DNA of 64,000 bases from Frateuria terrea (lineage in GTDB: Bacteria; Pseudomonadota; Gammaproteobacteria; Xanthomonadales; Rhodanobacteraceae): NCBI RefSeq assembly GCF_900115705.1, contig NZ_FOXL01000009.1, positions 62,001 through 126,000 on the forward strand, in the 5' to 3' direction. Positions within the stretch are counted from its first letter, which is position 1. Every line of letters begins with the position of its first letter. Below are positions 49,895 through 56,630 of this stretch, one piece after another. The notes under the pieces were generated by a model that did not search any database, was not told the origin of the DNA, and saw only the letters and a program-made list of their open reading frames with translations. The translations under genes were made by a program, and so were the position numbers.

Positions 49895-50668
49895 ATGCAC
49901 CTGCGCACCCCCTGCCTCGGCCTGCTGCTGGCCGCCACCGCATTGCCGGTCGCCGCCAGCGGCCAGCTCGACGACCTGCTCAAGCAGCTGAAGCAGGGCA
50001 CCCACGCCAGCGATGCCTCGCGCGCGTCGAGCCTGCCCAGCAGCGACATCGCCGCCGGCCTCAAGGAAGCGCTCGCCAAGGGCACCACGCGTGCGATCAA
50101 TTCGCTCGGCCGCACCGACGGTTTCTGGGGCAACGCCAAGGTGCGCATCCCGCTGCCGGGCAAGCTGCAGCAGGTCGGCGACCTGGCACGCCAACTCGGC
50201 CAGGGGGCCAAGGTCGATGCCTTCCAGCTCAGCATGAACCGCGCCGCGGAAAAGGCCGTGCCGCAGGTGGCCGACATCTTCGGCGACGCCATCCGCAAAA
50301 TGACGCTCCAGGACGCGCGAGGCATCCTCACCGGCGGCGACCACGCCGCCACCGATTTCTTTCGCCGCGTCGCCGGCGACGCACTGGCCGCGCGCATCCA
50401 CCCGATCGTGGCGCAGGCAACCGAGAGCGTCGGCGTCACGCGCAAGTACAAGGCGTTCACCGCCGGCCAGGGCAACGGGCTGGGCGGCGTGCTCGGTGCA
50501 CTAAGCGGCGGCAACGACCAGCGCCACCCGCTGGACCTGGACGACTACGTCACCGCGCAGACGCTCGATGGGCTGTTTACCGTCATCGGCGAGCAGGAAC
50601 AGGCCATCCGCCACAACCCTGCCGCACGCACGACCGAGCTGTTGAAAAAGGTTTTCGGCAGCCGCTGA
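49895..50668 (+). CDS. DUF4197-domain exported protein
   Basis: A 257-residue protein with a signal peptide (HLRTPCLGLLLAATALPVAASG) followed by the DUF4197 core: AAGLKEALAKGTTRAINSLG near 55, VRIPLPGKLQQVGDLARQLG near 85 and DAFQLSMNRAAEKAVP near 110, and the C-terminal DYVTAQTLDGLFTVIGEQEQ. The domain is common in proteobacteria and its function is unknown; the mature protein is probably periplasmic and helical. TAAACT at 49864-49869 is a possible -10 element and GCGGAG a ribosome site. Confidence 0.85.
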   Translation: MHLRTPCLGLLLAATALPVAASGQLDDLLKQLKQGTHASDASRASSLPSSDIAAGLKEALAKGTTRAINSLGRTDGFWGNAKVRIPLPGKLQQVGDLARQLGQGAKVDAFQLSMNRAAEKAVPQVADIFGDAIRKMTLQDARGILTGGDHAATDFFRRVAGDALAARIHPIVAQATESVGVTRKYKAFTAGQGNGLGGVLGALSGGNDQRHPLDLDDYVTAQTLDGLFTVIGEQEQAIRHNPAARTTELLKKVFGSR

Positions 50669-50700
50669 CGGCCGCTCCCGGCCGGCAGCGCGCGCCTTGC

Positions 50701-50840
50701 TCCCTCTTCCCTCGGGGGAGAGGGATGAGGGGTTGGGGCTGGCGAAAATTCGTTAGAAGCGTGGGAACGAAAGGCCAAGCGCTTGCGGAACTCTTCGCAA
50801 GAATGCCCCTCACCCCGTCCTCTTCCCAGGGGGGAAGGAC
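50701..50840. repeat. Pair of CTCCCTCTTCCC hairpins in opposite orientation
   Basis: The first hairpin (50701-50725, TCCCTCTTCCC with GGGGAGAGGGA) is followed by GATGAGGGG; the second (50817-50840) is preceded by CCCCTCACCCC, the reverse complement of that style of flank. The two therefore form an inverted pair about 90 bp apart, filling the gap between the DUF4197 gene and def. A third relative (GCTCCC/GGGAGC at 51494-51521) lies after def. Confidence 0.55.
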
Positions 50841-50947
50841 GCCCCGAGTCAGCGTGGCATCATGGAAAGCGGCCCTCGAAGCCGCTCTTGCAATCGGCCA
50901 GCCACGCCCGCAGTCCTCTCACAGCACGCTTACCGCGAGGGCCACAC

Positions 50948-51481
50948 ATGATCCGCGACATCCTCAAGATGGGCGATCCCCGCCTGCTGCGCATCGCCCC
51001 CGCCGTGCCCGCCAGCATGCTCGGCAGCGCCGAGCTGGACGCGTTGATCCAGGACATGTTCGACACCATGGAAGCCGCCGGCGGCGTGGGCCTGGCCGCA
51101 CCGCAGATCGGCATCGACCTGCAGCTGGTCATTTTCGGCTTCGACCACGCCGACCGTTACCCGGACGCGCCGCCCGTGCCGCGCACCATCCTGCTCAACC
51201 CGTTGGTGACGCCGGTTTCGCAGGACATGGAAGAAGGGTGGGAAGGCTGCCTTTCGGTGCCCGGCCTGCGCGGCGCGGTGAGCCGCTTCACGCTGGTCCG
51301 GTACCAGGGCATCGATCCGAAGGGCGAGCCGATCGACCGCACCGCCGAAGGTTTTCACGCCCGCGTGGTGCAGCACGAATGCGACCACCTGATCGGGAGG
51401 CTGTATCCCTCGCGCATCACCGACTTCTCCAAGTTCGGCTTCACCGACGTGCTGTTCCCCGGCGCGGATCTGGCCGACTAG
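50948..51481 (+). CDS. def: Peptide deformylase
   Basis: A 177-residue metalloenzyme that removes the N-formyl group from nascent proteins. Motif [12 protein letters not shown] near 45, motif [10 protein letters not shown] near 100 (metal Cys) and motif [15 protein letters not shown] near 142 (two metal His and catalytic Glu) are intact. It stands apart from fmt, so it may be a second deformylase in the genome. ATG at 50948 begins [14 protein letters not shown], the family N-terminus. Confidence 0.94.
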   Translation: MIRDILKMGDPRLLRIAPAVPASMLGSAELDALIQDMFDTMEAAGGVGLAAPQIGIDLQLVIFGFDHADRYPDAPPVPRTILLNPLVTPVSQDMEEGWEGCLSVPGLRGAVSRFTLVRYQGIDPKGEPIDRTAEGFHARVVQHECDHLIGRLYPSRITDFSKFGFTDVLFPGADLAD

Positions 51482-51577
51482 CAGCACCGCTCTGCTCCCT
51501 TTCCCTTCCGGGCAGGGGAGCCAAGAGCCTCGCCCTCCCGGTGCGGTTATCCTCTGCCTCCTAGCCAAGGGGGCCCC

Positions 51578-52333
51578 ATGCAAGCATCCGGATCCACCGC
51601 GCCGATGCGCGGCTTTCGCTACTACGACCTGCTCGTCGGCGGCATGGTCGCCGTGCTGCTGTGCTCCAACCTGATCGGGCCCGCCAAGGTCTGCACGATC
51701 ACGTTGCCGGTGCTCGGTGCGTTGTCCTTCGGCGCCGGCAACCTGTTCTTCCCGGCCAGCTACATCTTCGGCGACGTGCTCACCGAGGTGTACGGCTACG
51801 CCCGCGCGCGGCGGGCCATCTGGGCCGGCTTCGGCGCCATGCTGTTCGCCACCGCCATGTCGCAGGCGATCATCCACATGCCGCCGAGTCCCGGCGAGCC
51901 GTTCAATGCGCAGCTGCAGCCGGCGCTGGAGATCGTCTTTGGCGGTACCTGGCGCATCGCGCTGGCCTCCATCGTCGCCTACTGGCTGGGCGACTTCGCC
52001 AACTCCTTCGTGCTGGCACGCATGAAGCTATGGACGCGCGGGCGCTGGCTGTGGACGCGCACCATCGGCTCCACCTTGGTCGGGCAGGGCGTGGACAGCC
52101 TGACCTTCTACCCGATTGCCTTCACCGGCATCTGGGAGAGCCAGACCATCTTCAAGGTGATCGCCTTCAACTGGGCGATGAAGGTCATGGTGGAGGTGGT
52201 GTTCACGCCGCTCACCTACGCGGTCGTGGGCTTCCTCAAGTCGCGCGAGGGCGTGGATACCTTCGACGAGCACACCCATTTCACGCCGTTCAGCCTGAAG
52301 GACGAGGGTGAGCTGCATACGCCTGGCGCCTGA
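51578..52333 (+). CDS. yhhQ: Queuosine precursor transporter YhhQ
   Basis: A 251-residue inner-membrane protein of the vitamin-uptake-like (VUT/ECF-related) family with about six helices. Family features are SNLIGPAKV near 30, GNLFFPASYIFGDVLTEVYGY near 55-75 and LVGQGVDSLTFYPIAF near 160. In Escherichia coli it imports preQ0 and preQ1 for queuosine salvage. The tail after about 225 is hydrophilic. With queE and queC in this window, the cell may both make and salvage the precursor. Confidence 0.9.
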   Translation: MQASGSTAPMRGFRYYDLLVGGMVAVLLCSNLIGPAKVCTITLPVLGALSFGAGNLFFPASYIFGDVLTEVYGYARARRAIWAGFGAMLFATAMSQAIIHMPPSPGEPFNAQLQPALEIVFGGTWRIALASIVAYWLGDFANSFVLARMKLWTRGRWLWTRTIGSTLVGQGVDSLTFYPIAFTGIWESQTIFKVIAFNWAMKVMVEVVFTPLTYAVVGFLKSREGVDTFDEHTHFTPFSLKDEGELHTPGA

Positions 52334-52350
52334 GCGGGCGCCACAGCCAG

Positions 52351-52550
52351 ACCGGAGGAGAGCGGGCATCGACGTAAGCGAACAAGCGCTGGAGCTGGAC
52401 AGCGCCGTGTACAGCGCGCTGCTCGAGCCGGGCCGGGCCATTCCCTGGAAGATCGACTGGGCCAGCGCGCGCTTCGCCTGCGTCGGTCTGCAGGTCGAGG
52501 ACCTGTACGGCGTGTCGCAGGACAGCCGGGCCACCGCGCACGATGCCTGA
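52351..52550 (+). pseudogene. Fragment of a PAS-domain protein with a lost start codon
   Basis: A strong ribosome site (GGAGGAG, 52353-52359) is followed eight bases on by ATC (52368) where a start would be expected, and then 60 codons encoding VSEQALELDSAVYSALLE and IPWKIDWASARFACVGLQVEDLYGV, which resembles the first strands of PAS sensor domains (PWxIDW...FxYVGxQxExLLG). It stops at TGA 52548-52550, inside the start of the next gene. This looks like the remnant of a sensor or diguanylate-cyclase gene whose start mutated and whose remainder was deleted. Rare ATC initiation would be the alternative. Confidence 0.4.
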
Positions 52551-53724
52551 GCCGTTGGCGACACCGATGGCGCCGGCAGCCGGGCTGCAGCGCAACGCGG
52601 GCATCGACCTGCTGCGCGGGCTGGCGATCGTGTTCGTGCTGCTCAACCACCTGGGCTTGCCGATGCGCATTCCACTGAAGGCCTCCGCGCTGGCGGAGGT
52701 GCTGCCGGTGCGGCTGCTGCAGGCGCTCAACTACAACGGCTACGAAGCGGTGTTCGTGTTCTTCGTGGTCTCGGGATTCCTGATCGCGGGCAATGCGCTG
52801 GAGCGCTGGGGCAGCCTGGCGCAGATCGCGCCGAAGGCGTTCTACGCCCGACGTTTCGCGCGCATCGTGCCCTGCCTGGGCGCGTTGCTGGCGGTGCTCG
52901 CCGTGCTACATGGCCTGGGCCTTCCCGATTACACGATCCATCGTCCGGGACAGTCGCTCGGGCGCGCCTTGCTTGCCGCAGCCGGTCTCCACCTCAACTG
53001 GTACGAGGGCCAGACCGGCTACCTGCCGGGCGGCTGGGACGTGCTGTGGTCGCTGTCGATCGAGGAGGTCTTCTACCTCGGTTTTCCGCTGGCCTGCCTG
53101 CTGGTGCGGCGCACGCGAGTGCTGGTGCCGTTGCTGCTCGCGCTGGCGTTGTCGCTGCCATGGGCGCGGGCGGCGCTGGACGGCAACGAGATCTGGCAGG
53201 AAAAGGCATACCTGCCGGGCATGGCCGCGATCGCTACCGGCGTCCTAGGCGCGCTGTGGTTCGCCCGTGGCGGGCGCGTGCCGCCGCTCACTTGCCGCAT
53301 CCTGTGCTGGGGCGGTGCGATCGGCCTGGCAGCCTCCACGCTGGGCGGCCACTGGCTGTGGCCGCTGCTGCACGACGGGGTGATGCTGGTCCTCACCGGT
53401 TCGACCCTGTCGCTGCTGCTCGGCTTCCGCGGCCGGCCGCCGCGCGTGCCGGGCGCCCTGCGCTGGCTGTGCAGCTGGGGGCGGCTCAGTTACGAGATCT
53501 ACCTCAGCCATATGTTCGTAGTGTTCGCAGTCATGCGTCTCTACCGGTGGAGCGGAGCCGACGCGCGCCTGGGTTTGCTGTGGTATTTGCCGGCGTTCGC
53601 GCTGTGCTGGGGACTCGGCGCGATGGTGATGCGCTGTTGGTCGGCGCCGTGCGAGCGCTGGTTGCGCGGGCGGTGGCTGCACGCTACGCCCGTGCCCGTC
53701 GAGTCGGCCTCCCTGGCGGGCTGA
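52543..53724 (+). CDS. Acyltransferase 3 family membrane protein
   Basis: A 393-residue integral-membrane O-acyltransferase of the OafA/YrhL type. The active-site region GIDLLRGLAIVFVLLNH (about 20-37, ending with the His) and the YARRFARIVPCLGALL segment near 105 are diagnostic; about ten helices follow, with WSLSIEEVFYLGFPL near 168. It likely acetylates a surface polysaccharide, peptidoglycan or a secreted metabolite. ATG 52543 lies inside the 3' end of the PAS fragment, or ATG 52567 could be used. Confidence 0.88.
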   Translation: MPEPLATPMAPAAGLQRNAGIDLLRGLAIVFVLLNHLGLPMRIPLKASALAEVLPVRLLQALNYNGYEAVFVFFVVSGFLIAGNALERWGSLAQIAPKAFYARRFARIVPCLGALLAVLAVLHGLGLPDYTIHRPGQSLGRALLAAAGLHLNWYEGQTGYLPGGWDVLWSLSIEEVFYLGFPLACLLVRRTRVLVPLLLALALSLPWARAALDGNEIWQEKAYLPGMAAIATGVLGALWFARGGRVPPLTCRILCWGGAIGLAASTLGGHWLWPLLHDGVMLVLTGSTLSLLLGFRGRPPRVPGALRWLCSWGRLSYEIYLSHMFVVFAVMRLYRWSGADARLGLLWYLPAFALCWGLGAMVMRCWSAPCERWLRGRWLHATPVPVESASLAG

Positions 53725-53815
53725 CCCGGTTTCCACGCGAGCGGGTCCAAGCTTGCGTGCAAGCGGCCAGCGGCGCCATCCGCCAGAGAGCCGCAGCACG
53801 CCCGAGCACGAGCCC

Positions 53816-54097
53816 ATGCCCAGCGCCCTCATCGATCGAGCTATCCGCGAAACCCGCCCGCTACGCTTCGTCTACCACGGCAGCCTGCGCGTCGTGGAGC
53901 CCCAATGCCACGGCAGGGGCCATCGCGGCACCGAGCTGCTGCGCGGCCGCCAGGTCAACGGCGGGGAGCCGTCCGAGCGGCTGTTCGACGTCGGGCAGAT
54001 GTCCGACCTGGCCCTGCTGGACGGCCGTTTCGAGGGGCCCGGACGCAACTACAGGCGCAACGACTCGGCCATGGCCGAGGTCTTCTGCCAGTTGTGA
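53816..54097 (+). CDS. Small stand-alone WYL-like protein
   Basis: A 93-residue protein whose pattern (IDRAIRETRPLRFVYHGSLRVVEPQCHG, then TELLRGRQVNGG, LFDVGQMSDL and FEGPGRNYRRNDSAMAEVF) follows the WYL ligand-sensing fold, but without the helix-turn-helix normally fused to it. Related short proteins are often annotated only as hypothetical. ATG at 53816. It is 81 bp before the flavodoxin-like gene; no partner regulator is obvious. Confidence 0.6.
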   Translation: MPSALIDRAIRETRPLRFVYHGSLRVVEPQCHGRGHRGTELLRGRQVNGGEPSERLFDVGQMSDLALLDGRFEGPGRNYRRNDSAMAEVFCQL

Positions 54098-54177
54098 AAG
54101 CGCCGCGCCCGCTGTGCTGACCGCGGCTCGACAACCTTTACCGCAGACTGCAAGGCCAGCTGCGCCAAGGAGCCATC

Positions 54178-54783
54178 ATGCTTTCCGCCTTCGGACTCAA
54201 CTGCACGCTCAAGCGCGGCGACCAGCCGTCCTCCACGCAGAAGCTGCTCGACCAGGTGCTGCGCGCCCTCGATGGTTACGGCGTCAGCACCGCCTACGAG
54301 CGCGCGGTCGACCATGACATCAAGCCCGGGGTAAAGACCGATGAGGGCGCAGGCGATGCCTGGCCGGCGATCCGCAAGCGCATCGACCAGGCGAACATTT
54401 TCGTGCTGGCCACGCCGATCTGGATGGGCCAGCCCTGCAGCGTCGCCAAGCGCGTGCTCGAGCGACTGGACGCGGTCTTCGGCGAGATCGACGAGCACGG
54501 CATCTATCCCACCTTTGGCAAGGTCGCCATCGTCAGCGTGGTCGGCAACGAAGACGGCGCCCACCACGTCACCGCCGAGCTTTACCAGGCGCTGGCGGAC
54601 GTCGGCTTCACCATTCCCGGCGGCAGCTCCAGCTACTGGGTAGGCGAAGCGATGCACAAGAAGAACTACATCGACCTGGACCAGACCCCCGAAGCGCTGG
54701 CCGGCGCGATCCAGACGCAAGCGTGCAACGCGGCGCACCTGGCAGCGCTGCTGCAGGAAAAGCCGTATCCGGCGACTCGCTAG
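54178..54783 (+). CDS. Flavodoxin-fold NAD(P)H-dependent oxidoreductase
   Basis: A 201-residue flavoprotein. The phosphate-binding loop is near LNCTLKRGDQPSSTQKLLDQV (8-28), followed by FVLATPIWMGQPCSVAKRVLERLD near 77-100 and KVAIVSVVGNEDGAHH near 118-133, typical of the FMN-dependent NADPH reductase/flavodoxin_2 group. Probably a quinone or small-molecule reductase. It stands between the WYL-like gene and a minus-strand membrane protein gene, with which it converges. Confidence 0.82.
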   Translation: MLSAFGLNCTLKRGDQPSSTQKLLDQVLRALDGYGVSTAYERAVDHDIKPGVKTDEGAGDAWPAIRKRIDQANIFVLATPIWMGQPCSVAKRVLERLDAVFGEIDEHGIYPTFGKVAIVSVVGNEDGAHHVTAELYQALADVGFTIPGGSSSYWVGEAMHKKNYIDLDQTPEALAGAIQTQACNAAHLAALLQEKPYPATR

Positions 54784-54798
54784 CGCGGCGAGGGACGA

Positions 54799-55113
54799 TC
54801 AGCCGAGCGGAAAATCGCCGCCGGACGGGCCCAGGTGCCGCAGCGCGATGGCCACCAGGACCAGGGCGAGCCCCAGCAGTGCCAGTGCCATTCCCAGGCG
54901 CCGCCACGCGACCGACCTTGCCGGCAGCGCGGGCGAGCGAATCGCCGTTCCTGCAGCAAGCAACGCGAACCCGGCGGCGGCGAGCAGGAACGCCGGATCC
55001 TGGCGACCTCCCTGCAACCAGCCCGCCAGCCTGAACAGCCCCAGCGCCAGCATCAGGAAAGGCCAGGCCTTGCGGGTGAAGAAGCTGTGTTGCGTTTGCG
55101 GCGAAGGTTCCAT
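54799..55113 (-). CDS. Small membrane protein, unknown
   Basis: A 104-residue protein with three hydrophobic segments (about 15-32, 40-57 and 70-90) and no recognisable domain. It begins EPSPQTQHSFFTRKAWPFLML. It is 27 bases downstream of a VOC-family gene on the same strand and may be co-transcribed with it. The Ala/Leu-rich composition limits inference beyond an inner-membrane location. Confidence 0.5.
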   Translation of the reverse strand: MEPSPQTQHSFFTRKAWPFLMLALGLFRLAGWLQGGRQDPAFLLAAAGFALLAAGTAIRSPALPARSVAWRRLGMALALLGLALVLVAIALRHLGPSGGDFPLG

Positions 55114-55140
55114 CGGTCGCTCCGGAGGTGGCGAATGGCG

Positions 55141-55533
55141 TCAGCGCGAGCCGGCCCTGACCTGGATGACATTGCCTTCCGGGTCGTGTCCGTCGCAGAC
55201 GAAGCTGCCTTGGAACTCCCATTCGCGCTCCGGGCCCAGCAGCCCCCCGCCGAGCCTGGCCGCAGCCGAGCGGGCCGCGGCCAGGCTCGCCACCGGGAAG
55301 CACAGCTTGATCGCCGTATCCTCTCTGCGGGCCGGCGGGGACGCGATGGCGATACGCGCCGCGATGGCGGGCGGCACCGCAACGACCACCAACTGGAAGG
55401 CCGGAGATTGCAGCACCACATGCCCCGGCTCGTCCTCGACAACCGGCCATGCAGCCAGCTCCGCGTAGAAATGGCTGACGCGCTTGAGGTCCTTTGCGTA
55501 GACCACTGCGCCTGCGACTATCGAATCCTGCAT
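55141..55533 (-). CDS. VOC-family (glyoxalase/bleomycin-resistance-like) protein
   Basis: A 130-residue protein with two beta-alpha-beta-beta-beta modules. The N-terminal AGAVVYAKDLKRVSHFYAELA is the usual VOC start, and HDPEGNVIQVRAG at the C-terminus carries the metal-binding Glu region motif. ATG at 55533 follows GAGGGAAG; an ATG at 55557 adds eight residues. The substrate cannot be told. A second VOC gene follows upstream on the same strand. Confidence 0.8.
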   Translation of the reverse strand: MQDSIVAGAVVYAKDLKRVSHFYAELAAWPVVEDEPGHVVLQSPAFQLVVVAVPPAIAARIAIASPPARREDTAIKLCFPVASLAAARSAAARLGGGLLGPEREWEFQGSFVCDGHDPEGNVIQVRAGSR

Positions 55534-55660
55534 CGGCTTCCCTCGCTGATCCGGCATGCATCTGCTCGATGGCGGGGCTGTCCCGCGCCGGTTATTCCAT
55601 GAAGTGATCGTTCACGCCCGAACTCGATGCGTGGACGACGTCGCGCTTTGGCAAAGCTCC

Positions 55661-56041
55661 CTAAGAGCCTTCCGGTGGCTGCCAAAGTTCGATCTTGTTG
55701 CCCTCCGGATCGATCACCCATCCGAACTTCCCCTGTGCGGAGGTCTCCGTCTTGTCCAGGACGTTGCAGCCCTCGGAGCGCAAGGCGGCAAGCAATTCGT
55801 CCAGGTCGGCGACGCGGAAGTTGATCATGAAAGACGCCGAGCCTGGCGCCATGTAACTGGTGTCCTCGGCGAAGGGGCTCCAGATCGTCATGCCCGCCGG
55901 GCTGCCCTCGCCGCCCCATGGGAAGATGGCGCCGCCCCAGTCGGTCACATCCAGGCCAAGATGGTCGCGATACCACGCGCCCAATCCCTTCGGATCGCGG
56001 GATTTGAAAAAGATGCCACCTATCCCGGTGACACGCTTCAT
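55661..56041 (-). CDS. VOC-family protein
   Basis: A 126-residue protein of the vicinal-oxygen-chelate superfamily. GIGGIFFKSRDPKGLGAWYRDHLGLDVTD is the first module and GWVIDPEGNKIELWQPPE the end of the second, with the metal Glu in IELWQ. ATG at 56041 follows GGGAGG; the frame extends 30 codons upstream without a better start. It differs clearly from the neighbour at 55141, so the two are not a recent duplication. Confidence 0.82.
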   Translation of the reverse strand: MKRVTGIGGIFFKSRDPKGLGAWYRDHLGLDVTDWGGAIFPWGGEGSPAGMTIWSPFAEDTSYMAPGSASFMINFRVADLDELLAALRSEGCNVLDKTETSAQGKFGWVIDPEGNKIELWQPPEGS

Positions 56042-56158
56042 GGCAACCTCCCGATTCGGTTTGCGGCGAACGAGCTGGCGGGCAAGCACGGAGCGAACGG
56101 CAAGCACTGACGCTTCATCAGGGCAGGGCACGAAAACGCGCGCTCGCCCATAGCGGGG

Positions 56159-56593
56159 TCAGCGCCTTGCCACAGTGTCGCGCGAACGCCGCTGCGCCAT
56201 CCTGAAAAGCTTGCCGCATACGAAAACCAGTGCGCAACCGAGCACCATAAGCGACATGCTCGCCACCCAGTAGGACGTTTCCGGCCGGCAGTGCGCGACC
56301 CCCTTTCCATGAGGACTGCTCCTGAGCTGGATGCAGCCAGTGGTCAGGGCATGGGCTGCGAAAAGGAGGAAGCCGGCCGCAATGGTCAGGAAAACGCCGG
56401 CACCGGCCGTTGCCGTAAAGGGGTCGGTGTTGCGCTTTGGATGGGGATGGCGGCTATTCAAGGCGCGAGCGTTCAGGTGATTGTCGTGAGCGTTTCCATG
56501 CTTCATCTTGCTGCATTGGCCGGAACTCCAGTACTCGACGGGACGAAGACCGCTTTCCTTTGAGCACCGTCCGGCCTCGTCGGATTTTTTCAC
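56159..56593 (-). CDS. Predicted membrane protein, unknown
   Basis: A 144-codon frame with two hydrophobic helices (about 62-82 and 108-126) and a His/Asn/Arg-rich N-terminus. The start is uncertain: GTG 56593 gives 144 residues and ATG 56506 gives 115. Codon use is less biased toward GC at third positions than in neighbours, which, with the lack of a recognised family, suggests a young or horizontally acquired gene. Confidence 0.4.
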   Translation of the reverse strand: MKKSDEAGRCSKESGLRPVEYWSSGQCSKMKHGNAHDNHLNARALNSRHPHPKRNTDPFTATAGAGVFLTIAAGFLLFAAHALTTGCIQLRSSPHGKGVAHCRPETSYWVASMSLMVLGCALVFVCGKLFRMAQRRSRDTVARR

Positions 56594-56630
56594 GTGCCCG
56601 GCGGCCGGGGGGGCATCGGCCGCACGCGGT

